DNA from: Phenylobacterium sp.
GTDB lineage: Bacteria; Pseudomonadota; Alphaproteobacteria; Caulobacterales; Caulobacteraceae
Assembly (NCBI RefSeq): GCF_030697925.1
Contig: NZ_JAUYOJ010000102.1
Span: forward strand, 1 to 57,979
Direction of reading: 5' to 3'
Length of the DNA stretch: 57,979 bases
Shown here: positions 17,854 to 25,407 of the stretch, in pieces
How positions within the stretch are numbered: the first letter of the stretch is position 1
How the letters are laid out: the number at the start of each line of letters is the position of its first letter
Position numbers and translations under genes: made by a program
The notes under the pieces: model-generated
Told to the model about the DNA's origin: nothing
What the model saw: only the letters and a program-made list of their open reading frames with translations
The model's database searches: none

Positions 17854-17859
17854 GGTTAA
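17854..17859 (-). promoter_or_regulatory. Candidate CtrA half-site before the second receiver gene
   Basis: TTAACC on the minus strand, 45 bases upstream of the receiver start, within a small inverted repeat AACCC-CGATA-GGGTT (17843-17857). Position suits a cell-cycle promoter of the CtrA type. Evidence is a single short motif. Confidence 0.3.
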
Positions 17860-17896
17860 GAAGAGTTTCAGACCCTCTGGGCGCGTCGAACCGCCG

Positions 17897-19393
17897 CTAG
17901 GGAACGGGGTTGAGGTAGATCGGATTGCCCAGCAGGAGCAGGCGTCCATCTGCGCCGCGGACGTCCACGCGAAGCCAGGAGGCGCGGCCGTCCGCCGTGA
18001 ATTCGAAGGTTTTCGTAGTGTCGGGCTCGGCCAGTTTCAGGTCGCTCGAGCCCGCGCCGGTGTCCCCCGCCAGCGACATCGATCCCCCCGCCACGCCCAC
18101 CACATGGACCTCCACCCGCACCCTGGCGCCGGCCGGGGCGGCCAGTGCGTCGCCCATTTGGGCTTCAGATCCCCCAGAGGCTGCGTGGACCTCCAGCAGC
18201 CGGCCGCGGGTCCCGGCGAGGTCGAGGAAGACGTGACCCCGGGCGATGGCCGCCAGGATGGCGGCCTGGCTCAGCTCCGGCGCCCGGACCACGGTGGTCG
18301 GCACGCCGATGGCCGGCGCCTTGTCCGGCGGCAGGGTGGCGTCGTGGTTGTCCGAGCCGCCGACCGCGGTGATTCGATGACCGGCGTTCAGCCGCGCCTC
18401 CCAGAAGGCGACGCCTGAGAGCGGGCCCTCGGCGAGGCCTCCGTTCACCACCTCGATCGCCGCGATGCGCGAGAAATCGGTGTCCTTGACGGTCCAGCCG
18501 CAGCCCATGCAGGCCTCGCCCGACGGCAGGCCGGGATGGTTGATCGACAGGATTCCGCCGGCCGTCTTCGCCTGGTCGAGGATCGTGGCCAGCGACGGCG
18601 CACGGGCGCCGCCCAACTGGAAATCGACGAAGGCCGTCGGGCCAAACAGGTTGGCGTGGCCGTGGAAGGTCGTCACCTCCCGGCCCGGGATCAGCAGCAG
18701 ATCGTCGAAATAGGGCGCCAGCTCGCGCATGGCCTCGAAGTGCGAGGTGGCGTTGTGGTCGGTGATGGCGATGAAGTCGAGGCCGCGGGCGACGGCGGCC
18801 TCGGCGGTCTTGAACACCGGACACGGGACCTTGGCGCCTCTGCGCGACAGGCACGAACCGTCCGAGTGGCCGGTATGCATGTGCAGGTCGCCGCGCCACC
18901 AGCGCTCGCCGCGCGCCAGGGGCGCAGCTGAGAATCCAGCGAAGGCCTGCCCCTTCCGGTCGAACCAGATCTTGGCCACATAGTCGGCCCGCGCAGCCTT
19001 GCGGATGTTCGGCGCACCCAGCACCAGCCGCCAGGTCCCGGCCTTCAGCGGTCCCGGCAGGTAGGACGGCGTGGCGTCGCTCTCGGCCAGGGTGAAGCTG
19101 GACTTGTTGCCCCCGCTCCAGCCACGGAACCGCTCGGGATCGCGCAGGCCCAGGTCGATGACCGAGCGCTCGGCCTTGCCCGTATAGGCGAACTCGACGG
19201 TGATCCGCTCGACCCCGGCCGGGACCTTGAACGGAACCTCCGTATAGGTCTCGTGCGCCGCGCCGGTCAGGGTCCCGGTCAGGGTGAGATCCGGCGCGCG
19301 CGGCGTCTGAGCCCGCGCGGCCACGACGTGCAGTAGCAGCCCGATCGCGCAGACCAGGGCCGCGCCCGTTCTCAAGCCTGTGTTCCGCCCCAT
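17897..19393 (-). CDS. Secreted PHP-domain metallohydrolase (CehA/McbA-like)
   Basis: A 498-residue exported protein with a PHP metallohydrolase domain. The signal peptide is about residues 6-29 (hydrophobic, ending AARAQ). An N-terminal beta-rich region of about 130 residues precedes the PHP motifs: RGDLHMHTGHSDGS (metal ligands HxH and D), AITDHNATSHF, LIPGREVTTFHGHANLFG, SINHPG and GGSDNHD. The PHP family includes phosphoesterases and CehA/McbA amide/ester hydrolases. The ATG at 19393 directly precedes the signal peptide and is preferred over one at 19423. Substrate unknown. Confidence 0.85.
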   Translation of the reverse strand: MGRNTGLRTGAALVCAIGLLLHVVAARAQTPRAPDLTLTGTLTGAAHETYTEVPFKVPAGVERITVEFAYTGKAERSVIDLGLRDPERFRGWSGGNKSSFTLAESDATPSYLPGPLKAGTWRLVLGAPNIRKAARADYVAKIWFDRKGQAFAGFSAAPLARGERWWRGDLHMHTGHSDGSCLSRRGAKVPCPVFKTAEAAVARGLDFIAITDHNATSHFEAMRELAPYFDDLLLIPGREVTTFHGHANLFGPTAFVDFQLGGARAPSLATILDQAKTAGGILSINHPGLPSGEACMGCGWTVKDTDFSRIAAIEVVNGGLAEGPLSGVAFWEARLNAGHRITAVGGSDNHDATLPPDKAPAIGVPTTVVRAPELSQAAILAAIARGHVFLDLAGTRGRLLEVHAASGGSEAQMGDALAAPAGARVRVEVHVVGVAGGSMSLAGDTGAGSSDLKLAEPDTTKTFEFTADGRASWLRVDVRGADGRLLLLGNPIYLNPVP

Positions 19394-19461
19394 CCCGGGC
19401 CATATAGCACGGCGCGCTCGCATGGGCGCTCGCGGGTCGCGATTGATACTTTAGTGACCGC

Positions 19462-19488
19462 TTGACGGTTGGGCTGCGAAGGGATACT
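19462..19488 (+). promoter_or_regulatory. Possible sigma70-type promoter of SRPBCC gene
   Basis: TTGACG (19462-19467), a 15-base spacer and GATACT (19483-19488) lie 50-76 bases before the SRPBCC start. The spacer is slightly short. Motif evidence only. Confidence 0.28.
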
Positions 19489-19537
19489 GAAGCCTACGCT
19501 TCACTGTCTTCCGCGCAATCCCCCAAGGAGCCGAGCC

Positions 19538-20014
19538 ATGCCTCTCGACACCGAGTCTCCTGAACCCGCCCACGCCAGCTTCACCATCGAACGCGTCTAT
19601 CCGCAGGCGCCGGCGCGGGTGTTCAACGCCCACGCCGATATCGGCCTCAAGCGCCGCTGGTTCGCCGAGGGCGACGGCTTCGAACTGCACCACTACGCGC
19701 TCGACTTCCGCGTCGACGGTCGCGAGACCGCTCGGTTCAGCTTCCAGGGCGGGCCGGAGATCGTCATGGAGATGGTCCACCAGGTGATCGTCCCGGACCG
19801 CCGGATCGTCATCGCCTACCGCATGGCCGTGGGCGAGACGCCGATATCGGCCTCGCTCTCCACCATCGAGTTCGTCCCGCAGGGCGCCGGCACCCGCCTG
19901 ATCTATACCGAGCAGGGGATCTATTTCGGCGGTGAAGGCGAGATCGCGGGCCGCGAAGAAGGCAGCCGCGGCCTGCTGGAGAACCTGGCCGAGGTGCTTG
20001 CCGAGCAGGGCTAA
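19538..20014 (+). CDS. SRPBCC/AHSA1-family protein
   Basis: A 158-residue START-like (SRPBCC) protein of the AHSA1/CalC/EndoIII-like group. It starts the domain at FTIERVYPQAPARVFNAHAD, has the typical KRRWFAEGDGFE and ends with a long C-terminal helix (GLLENLAEVLAEQG). ATG at 19538 has AAGGAG upstream. These domains bind hydrophobic ligands; the family often sits beside an ArsR regulator, which is not adjacent here. Function unknown. Confidence 0.85.
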   Translation: MPLDTESPEPAHASFTIERVYPQAPARVFNAHADIGLKRRWFAEGDGFELHHYALDFRVDGRETARFSFQGGPEIVMEMVHQVIVPDRRIVIAYRMAVGETPISASLSTIEFVPQGAGTRLIYTEQGIYFGGEGEIAGREEGSRGLLENLAEVLAEQG

Positions 20015-20026
20015 CACCCATGAATT

Positions 20027-20055
20027 CGCCCTCCCCGGCGGAGCCGGAGAGGGCG
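20027..20055. terminator. 29-nt hairpin downstream of SRPBCC gene
   Basis: CGCCCTCCCCGGC (20027-20039) and GCCGGAGAGGGCG (20043-20055) pair over 13 positions with one mismatch around a GGA loop, starting 13 bases after the stop. It may terminate the SRPBCC transcript; it also looks like a dispersed intergenic palindrome. Confidence 0.45.
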
Positions 20056-20075
20056 AAAATGCTGCACCTCATGCT

Positions 20076-20103
20076 GCACCTCATGCTGCGCAGCATGAGG
20101 TGC
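20076..20103. repeat. Perfect 28-bp palindrome between convergent genes
   Basis: Arm GCACCTCATGCTGC (20076-20089) is followed at once by its exact reverse complement (20090-20103). The first arm is also partly duplicated just upstream (GCTGCACCTCATGCTGCACCTCATG). It sits 18 bases past the thiolase stop in the gap between convergent genes. It could form a cruciform or a strong RNA hairpin, or be a repeat-element remnant. Confidence 0.7.
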
Positions 20104-20120
20104 GGTATGAGGCTGAAAAC

Positions 20121-21263
20121 CTAGACTTTTTCGTTGCCGAAGATGATCGTCCCGGAAGCGGCGAACATCCCTCCGACCCCGTGGGAGACGCTGATCTTGG
20201 CGTCCTTCACCTGGGCCGGCGCGACACCGCGCAATTGGCGCACCGACTCCTGCAAGGCGTACATGCCGTACATGCCCGAGTGCATGTAGGAGAGCCCGCC
20301 GCCGTTGGTGTTAAGCGGCAGCTTGCCACCGATCGCGGTGTTGCGGCCATTGATGAAATCCTTGGCCTCGCCGGGCTTGCAGAAGCCCAGGTCTTCCAGG
20401 CCGTAGAGCGGCAGGTGGGCGAAGGCGTCGTAGATCATCAGGTGGTCGACATCGGAATGCTTGATGCCCGCCTCGTCGAAGGCCTTCTTGCCCGAAACCC
20501 TGAAGGCCTTGGAGGTGGTGAAGTCCTCCATCTGGCTGACCAGCGGGGTCTCGACGCTCTCGCCCGTGCCTAGGACGTAGACCGGCTTGGTCGGGAAGTC
20601 CTTGGCCCGGTCGGCGCTGGTGAGGATCAAGGCCCCGCCGCCGTCGGTGACCAGGCAGCACATCAGCATGCGGAACGGCCAGGCGATCATCGGCGAATTG
20701 AGCACGTCGTCGACGCTGATCGGGTCCTTGAAGCTGGAGCGCGGATTGAGCGCGGCCCACTCCCGCTGGACCACGGCGACCATGGCCAAGTCCTGCTCGG
20801 TCACCCCATAGGTCTTCATGTAGCGAAGGACGGGAATCGTGAACATGGTGGGCGGGCTGGTGACGCCATAGGGCATCTCGAACTGGCCCATCAGGCTGGA
20901 CGGCGAGCGGCCGAAGCCCCCGGCGCCGACCCGCGAACGGCCCGATTCCCCGTGGGTGATCAGGACGGTCTTGCACAGGCCCTCATTGATCGCCGCGGCC
21001 GCATGGCGGACGTGCAGCATGAAGGAACAGCCGCCGACGCTGGTGCCGTCAGCATAGGTCGGCGTAATGCCCAAATAGTGCGCGAGCTCCACCGGCGAGA
21101 TGCCGGCGCAGGCCACGCCGTCGATGTCGGATGGGTTCAGCCCCGCGTCCTTCATCGCGTTCAGCGCGGCGTCAGCGTGCAGGCCGATCACGGACACGTC
21201 CGGAATCTTGCCCATCTTGGTGGTTTCGGCGGCCCCGACGACCGCGACGGAATTCTGCTTCAT
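20121..21263 (-). CDS. Thiolase-family protein (SCP-x/Ltp2-like)
   Basis: A 380-residue thiolase-fold protein. The short N-terminal half, the Cys of SVGGCSFMLH, the NTNGGGLSYMHSGMYG block and a C-terminal SHGVGGMFAASGT are typical of the SCP-x thiolase-like group rather than of biosynthetic thiolases. Relatives paired with DUF35 proteins include thiolases and the retro-aldolases (Ltp2 with ChsH2) of steroid side-chain degradation. The DUF35 partner is encoded 9 bases upstream. Likely acts on a CoA thioester; the exact reaction cannot be told. Confidence 0.86.
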   Translation of the reverse strand: MKQNSVAVVGAAETTKMGKIPDVSVIGLHADAALNAMKDAGLNPSDIDGVACAGISPVELAHYLGITPTYADGTSVGGCSFMLHVRHAAAAINEGLCKTVLITHGESGRSRVGAGGFGRSPSSLMGQFEMPYGVTSPPTMFTIPVLRYMKTYGVTEQDLAMVAVVQREWAALNPRSSFKDPISVDDVLNSPMIAWPFRMLMCCLVTDGGGALILTSADRAKDFPTKPVYVLGTGESVETPLVSQMEDFTTSKAFRVSGKKAFDEAGIKHSDVDHLMIYDAFAHLPLYGLEDLGFCKPGEAKDFINGRNTAIGGKLPLNTNGGGLSYMHSGMYGMYALQESVRQLRGVAPAQVKDAKISVSHGVGGMFAASGTIIFGNEKV

Positions 21264-21272
21264 GGTCTCGCC

Positions 21273-21677
21273 TCAGCCCTTGGCCGGTTGGAACAGGGGC
21301 AGCGAGATGGTGTCGCTGATCTTCTCGAAGACGACCTCGAGCGGCATGTCGAGGACCAGGGCCTCGGGGGTCTGCGGACAGCCCACGATATTGGTCATCA
21401 TCCGCGGGCCTTCCTCCAGCTGCACCACGGCGATGGAGTGCGGCTCGGTTCCCATGTCGGGGCGCGGGCGGGCGTTGATCACGTAGGAATAGAGGGTCGC
21501 GCGGCCCGAGGCCTTGAAGACCTCCACGTCTCGCGAGCCGGTCTTCGGGCAGAATGGACGCGGCGGGAAATAGGCCTCGCCGGTCTGCTTGTTGCGCTGC
21601 AGGAGCAGTTCGCCCCGGGCGGTTCCGTCCCAGAAATGCTGGGTCTCGGGCGTGGGTTCAGGCGCCATCCTAGGCAT
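21273..21677 (-). CDS. DUF35/OB-fold partner protein of thiolase
   Basis: A 134-residue protein of the DUF35 family (rubredoxin-like zinc ribbon plus OB-fold). FWDGTARGELLLQR opens the domain; the ribbon region (YFPPRPFCPKTGSRD) keeps only one Cys, so zinc binding is probably lost. The OB-fold part includes GRATLYSYVINARP and SIAVVQLEEGPRM. Start ATG at 21677 has GGGGA upstream. DUF35 proteins form complexes with adjacent thiolase-like proteins and are needed for their activity; first gene of this two-gene operon. Confidence 0.87.
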   Translation of the reverse strand: MPRMAPEPTPETQHFWDGTARGELLLQRNKQTGEAYFPPRPFCPKTGSRDVEVFKASGRATLYSYVINARPRPDMGTEPHSIAVVQLEEGPRMMTNIVGCPQTPEALVLDMPLEVVFEKISDTISLPLFQPAKG

Positions 21678-21796
21678 GTGGAAATCGTCCCCAATCAAAA
21701 TCGTTGAATCGTGGCCCACCGGAATAGGAGGGCGGCGCAGCAAAGCCGACCGGGGCCGACTTGTCGAGGCGCGGAGGCGGCTCTTAGGATGGGCGC

Positions 21797-22234
21797 GTGA
21801 GCAATCTCGATGACCCCTTCGACCTCGCGCGATTCATCGACGCCCAGCACGACGCCTTCGAGGACGCGTACAACGAGCTCAAGGCGGGTCGTAAGACCTC
21901 CCACTGGATGTGGTTCATCTTTCCCCAGGTGGCGGGCCTGGGCCAGAGCCCCATGGCCGTTCGCTACGCCATCCGGTCGCGGGCGGAGGCGGTCGCCTAC
22001 CAACGACACCCGGTGCTTGGGGAGCGGTTGATACAGCTGACGAACCTGGCGATTCAGGCGCCCGTGGCGTCGGCTCAGGAGCTGTTCGGAAGCCCCGACC
22101 ATCTCAAGTTCCATTCAAGCATGACGCTGTTCGACGCCGTCGCACCGCACGAGCCGACCTTCTCCAGGGCGATCGATCGCTGGTTCAAGGGGCCCGACAC
22201 CCGGACGCTCGAGATCCTCCGATCATGGACGTGA
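21797..22234 (+). CDS. DUF1810-family protein
   Basis: A 145-residue protein matching DUF1810 throughout: FIDAQHDAFEDAYNELKAGRK, SHWMWFIFPQVAGLG, YAIRSRAEAVAYQRHPVLGERL and SSMTLFDAVAP. The family is small, soluble and of uncertain function. GTG start follows AGGATGGG. Its last 12 bases overlap the end of the convergent ArsR gene. Confidence 0.85.
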   Translation: MSNLDDPFDLARFIDAQHDAFEDAYNELKAGRKTSHWMWFIFPQVAGLGQSPMAVRYAIRSRAEAVAYQRHPVLGERLIQLTNLAIQAPVASAQELFGSPDHLKFHSSMTLFDAVAPHEPTFSRAIDRWFKGPDTRTLEILRSWT

Positions 22235-22909
22235 GGGAAAAGCGGCCCTGAAAGCCGCGAGGCCCGGCGCGGAGAACGCCACCACCCGGCTGCCCTCGAT
22301 CCGCCGCGCCCAGCGCCTGGCATAGACCTGATCCAGCAGGGCCTGACCGAGCGCGCCGCCCAGATGGCTGCGGCGCACGCTCCAGTCGAGGCAGGCCTTG
22401 CAGAGCGGCCTGCGCCCACGGGCCAGCCCCGCCGTCTCGACGCCGAACGCCCGCATGAAGCCCGCGCCCTCGGCCGTCAGGCTGAGCGAACCCTCGCGAT
22501 CTTCCACCAAGGCGCGGTCGGTCAGGCTGTCCAGCATGGCCACCCCCAGTTCACCGGCCAGATGGTCGTAGCAGACCCGCGCCTGCCGCAAGGCGGGCTC
22601 TCTTGGGCCAGGACGCGCGCGCTGGTGGCCGCCCCGATCGGCAAGCCCCATCAGCTTTTCCAGCAGATCGGCGACCTCCGAGCCCGCCAGCGCGAAGTAG
22701 GCGTGTCGGCCCTGGCGTCGCCCGGTGAGCAGGCCGCCATCGGTGAGTTTCGCCAAATGGCTGGAAGCGGTCTGCGGCGTCACCCCCGCCTCGCGGGCCA
22801 GTTCGCCGGCGGTGAGCGCCTGGCCGCCCATCAGCGCCGCCAGCATGTTGGCCCGGGCCGGGTCCCCCAGCAGGGCGGCGATGCGCGCGATGTCCGGCCC
22901 CAGTCTCAT
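22223..22909 (-). CDS. ArsR-family transcriptional regulator
   Basis: A 228-residue regulator with an N-terminal winged helix-turn-helix of ArsR type: IAALLGDPARANMLAALMGG, then LTAGELAREAGVTPQTASSHL as the recognition region. The unusually long C-terminal half (about 130 residues, CKACLDWSVRRSHLGGALG) is shared by a subset of ArsR regulators; it has two Cys but no clear metal motif. It is divergent from the NIPSNAP gene, which it may control. Confidence 0.86.
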   Translation of the reverse strand: MRLGPDIARIAALLGDPARANMLAALMGGQALTAGELAREAGVTPQTASSHLAKLTDGGLLTGRRQGRHAYFALAGSEVADLLEKLMGLADRGGHQRARPGPREPALRQARVCYDHLAGELGVAMLDSLTDRALVEDREGSLSLTAEGAGFMRAFGVETAGLARGRRPLCKACLDWSVRRSHLGGALGQALLDQVYARRWARRIEGSRVVAFSAPGLAAFRAAFPSRP

Positions 22910-23010
22910 CTCGGCAGACTAGCACAGGCCTGCCGCTGACGATTCGATGCGGATCGAAGCATGCAGGGCGCCCGAACCGCTAGAACGGCGGCGATCCATC
23001 GGAGCACGCC

Positions 23011-23319
23011 ATGACCGTCACCTGCGCCATCCGCTATGTCATCGACCCGTTCCAGAAGGACGCCTTCGAGGCCTATGCCCGAAACTGGCTGACCATCATC
23101 CCGGCCTGCGGCGGCGACCTGCTGGGCTACTGGCTACCGCACGAGGGAACCAACAACATCGCCCATGCCATGATCTCGTTCGAGACCCTGGCCGCCTATG
23201 AGGCCTATCGCGCCCGGCTGAAGACCGACCCCGCCGGAGCCGCCAACTTCGCCATGGCTCAGGAGAAGCGCTTCATCCTGTCGGAGCAGCGGACCTTCCT
23301 GACGCCGGTGACGGCATGA
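23011..23319 (+). CDS. NIPSNAP-family protein
   Basis: A 102-residue ferredoxin-like (dimeric alpha/beta barrel) protein of the NIPSNAP family: [52 protein letters not shown]. The bacterial members are of unknown function. It is divergent from the ArsR gene (101-bp gap) and its 3' end overlaps the convergent MarR gene by 47 bp. Confidence 0.82.
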   Translation: MTVTCAIRYVIDPFQKDAFEAYARNWLTIIPACGGDLLGYWLPHEGTNNIAHAMISFETLAAYEAYRARLKTDPAGAANFAMAQEKRFILSEQRTFLTPVTA

Positions 23320-23782
23320 TCGCGATGATGCGGTCGAACAAGGATTTCCGGGCCAGGGCGTCGTCGAGCCGGTCGAGTGCGGCGACCGCGTCGCCGGCCT
23401 CGGCGTTGAGCTCCAGGGCCGCCTCCTCGAAGGCCCGCCACAGGGGCGTCAAGCGCTCGACCAGCCGGGCGCCGTCCTCGGTGAGCGTCAGCCGTCGCCG
23501 GCGCGCGTCGGCCGGATCGGTTTCCGAAGCCACGATGCCGGCCTTTTCGAGGGATTGCCGAGTCTGGCTGACCGAGACGTGGGTGATCCGCAGCGCCGAG
23601 GCCAGTTCCCCAACGCTCGCAGGCCCCTGGCGTGCGAGCTGGTTGAGTACGCCGAACCAGCGCTGCTCGAAGTCGATCCCCAGCGCGGCGTAGACCCGGG
23701 TGGCGTCCCCGTCGATCCACTCTGACACGCGCCGCAGCCGCGCCCCGATCGCCGCGCCGCCCGCACCTCGCGTGTAGTCCAT
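23273..23782 (-). CDS. MarR-family transcriptional regulator
   Basis: A 169-residue MarR winged-helix regulator: [20 protein letters not shown], the recognition helix [17 protein letters not shown], and the wing with [18 protein letters not shown]. The ATG at 23782 is chosen because AAGGAAG lies 7 bases upstream; the ATG at 23815 has no SD. A 20-bp palindrome at 23816-23835, in the shared promoter with the divergent serine hydrolase gene, is a likely operator for control of itself and that gene. Ligand unknown. Confidence 0.87.
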   Translation of the reverse strand: MDYTRGAGGAAIGARLRRVSEWIDGDATRVYAALGIDFEQRWFGVLNQLARQGPASVGELASALRITHVSVSQTRQSLEKAGIVASETDPADARRRRLTLTEDGARLVERLTPLWRAFEEAALELNAEAGDAVAALDRLDDALARKSLFDRIIAIMPSPASGRSAAPTG

Positions 23783-23815
23783 CGGATCTTCCTTGCGCGC
23801 GCCTCGCCTTGACAT

Positions 23816-23835
23816 ATATGTAGGCGCCTACCTAT
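23816..23835. promoter_or_regulatory. Probable MarR operator
   Basis: ATATGTAGGC (23816-23825) and GCCTACCTAT (23826-23835) are inverted repeats with one mismatch, 34 bases before the MarR start and 35 before the divergent hydrolase start. Size and symmetry suit a MarR dimer. No other palindrome is seen in the gap. Confidence 0.6.
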
Positions 23836-23869
23836 TTGAACGCAAGTCGATCTCACAAGAGCAGAACGC

Positions 23870-25030
23870 ATGTCAGACTCTCAATTTCCGACGGCGTTGC
23901 GGATGGGCCGGCGTGGCGTCCTGGCCGCCGGACTCGCCGCCTTCGCGTCGCCCGCTTTCGGCAAGGACGACCTCGACGCCTTCTTCGCAGACGAGATGGC
24001 CGGGGCCGGCATACCTGGCTTGGCCGTGGGCCTGGCGAGGAAAGGAACCGTGCGCCTGGCGCGCGGCTACGGCTTCGCCGATCTAGCCGACCGCCGTCCG
24101 GTGACTGGCGACACGATGTTTCACATCGCCTCGATCACCAAGACGGTGACCGCGGCCGCCGTGATGCGGCTCGCCGACCAGGGTCGCCTGGCGCTGGACG
24201 CGCCCGTGGCGCCTCACCTCGACTTCCCGCTGGTCAATCCGCATCATCGCGATGCGCCGGTCACCTTCCGCCACCTTCTGACGCACGTCTCAAGCATTTC
24301 GGACGCCAAGTATTACGGGGTCGATTTCCGTGTGAGCGGCGTCGACGCCAACCTCGCCCTGGGCGATCTCCTCAAGGACTATCTCGCGCCAGGCGGACGA
24401 ATCTATTCCAGCGAGGGGTGTTTCTCCAAGGCGGCGCCGGGCGCGGCCTGGGACTACAGCAACGTCGGCTATGGCCTGCTCGGCTATCTCGCCGGCCGTA
24501 TCGGTGGACAGGACATGCGCGAGCAGACCCGTGAGGCGATCTTCGCACCGCTCGGCATGCGCCATACAAGCTGGACCATCGCGGGAACCCCCGAGGCCCT
24601 GCGCGCCACGCCGTACGACCTCGTCGACGGCGCGCTTGGGCCCGTCGCGCCGGTGGGTTTTCCCGATTGGCCGGTCGGCATGATCCGCTGTTCGATCTCC
24701 GACCTGATGCGGTTCGTGGCCGCCTCGGCCAACGGCGGCGTGGCGCGAGGAACCCGGATCGTCAGCGAGCAGGGCATGGCGCAAATGCTCGACATGAAGA
24801 CCCCACCGGGCTTGCCCGACTGGCTGACCGGACAGGGCCTGGGTTGGATGGAATCGAAGCTCGGCGACGGTGTGAAGGCCAACCACTGGGGCGGCGATCC
24901 AGGCGTGTTCACCGCCGCCTATCTCGATCCCGCCAGCCGCAGCGGCGTCGCGATCCTGACCAATATGACGGCGAGCGCCGAGAGCAAGGCCGCGGTGAAG
25001 CGCATCGCCGCCCGACTATTGACTGCCTAG
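23870..25030 (+). CDS. Serine hydrolase, class C beta-lactamase fold
   Basis: A 386-residue exported enzyme of the beta-lactamase/EstB/DD-peptidase family. After a Tat-type signal (GRRGVLAAGLAAFASPAFG) come the nucleophile motif SITK (Ser-x-x-Lys), YSN (Tyr-x-Asn) in WDYSNVGYGL, and the distal motif NHWGGDPG. The fold covers esterases, D-aminopeptidases and beta-lactamases; an ester- or amide-hydrolysing role is likely but antibiotic resistance is not shown. Start ATG at 23870 has a weak SD; the Met at residue 12 is an alternative. Divergent from and probably regulated by the MarR protein. Confidence 0.86.
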   Translation: MSDSQFPTALRMGRRGVLAAGLAAFASPAFGKDDLDAFFADEMAGAGIPGLAVGLARKGTVRLARGYGFADLADRRPVTGDTMFHIASITKTVTAAAVMRLADQGRLALDAPVAPHLDFPLVNPHHRDAPVTFRHLLTHVSSISDAKYYGVDFRVSGVDANLALGDLLKDYLAPGGRIYSSEGCFSKAAPGAAWDYSNVGYGLLGYLAGRIGGQDMREQTREAIFAPLGMRHTSWTIAGTPEALRATPYDLVDGALGPVAPVGFPDWPVGMIRCSISDLMRFVAASANGGVARGTRIVSEQGMAQMLDMKTPPGLPDWLTGQGLGWMESKLGDGVKANHWGGDPGVFTAAYLDPASRSGVAILTNMTASAESKAAVKRIAARLLTA

Positions 25031-25407
25031 ACCGGCGAGCCGGCCACCAGCCGGCGTCCGGTGGAGGCCACGAGCTCCGCCCAGATGGCGGCTTCCTTGG
25101 CGGGATTCTTGCCTTCGACCGCGATGTGCAGGGCGATCAGCGCGGCGCGCAGGCGGTCGTTCTCGGTCGAGAGGGCCGACAGACGCAGGTCCCCGTCTGA
25201 TCCGGCCTCACCCAGCAGGGCGCGGATAGCGCGGTTCTCCTGGACGAGGTTGTGCGCCGCCCCGTCCCACGCCTGGGCGGCGAAGCCCAGCAGGGCCGCG
25301 GAGAGGCCCAAGGCGCCCGCCCGCTCGGCCGGGGGCACATCGGGCGCGGCGTTGCGGACCAGCAGTGCGGCGGTCTCGGCCAGGACGGCGGGAACATCGG
25401 GTTTCAT
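25027..25407 (-). CDS. Small helical protein coupled to phosphotransferase gene
   Basis: A 126-residue, Ala/Leu-rich helical protein that I do not recognise. Segments are VLAETAALLVRNAAPDVPPA, LGFAAQAWDGAAHNLVQENRA and ALHIAVEGKNPAKEAAIWAEL. Its ATG overlaps the stop of the phosphotransferase (ATGA), so the two are probably made together, and small proteins of similar layout recur next to such phosphotransferases. Last gene of the P450 operon. Confidence 0.7.
   Translation of the reverse strand: MKPDVPAVLAETAALLVRNAAPDVPPAERAGALGLSAALLGFAAQAWDGAAHNLVQENRAIRALLGEAGSDGDLRLSALSTENDRLRAALIALHIAVEGKNPAKEAAIWAELVASTGRRLVAGSPV

Noticed and set aside
23870..25030. Calling the serine hydrolase an antibiotic-resistance beta-lactamase
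   Set aside because: The SxxK and YxN motifs are shared by esterases and peptidases of the same fold, and nothing here is specific for beta-lactam hydrolysis.
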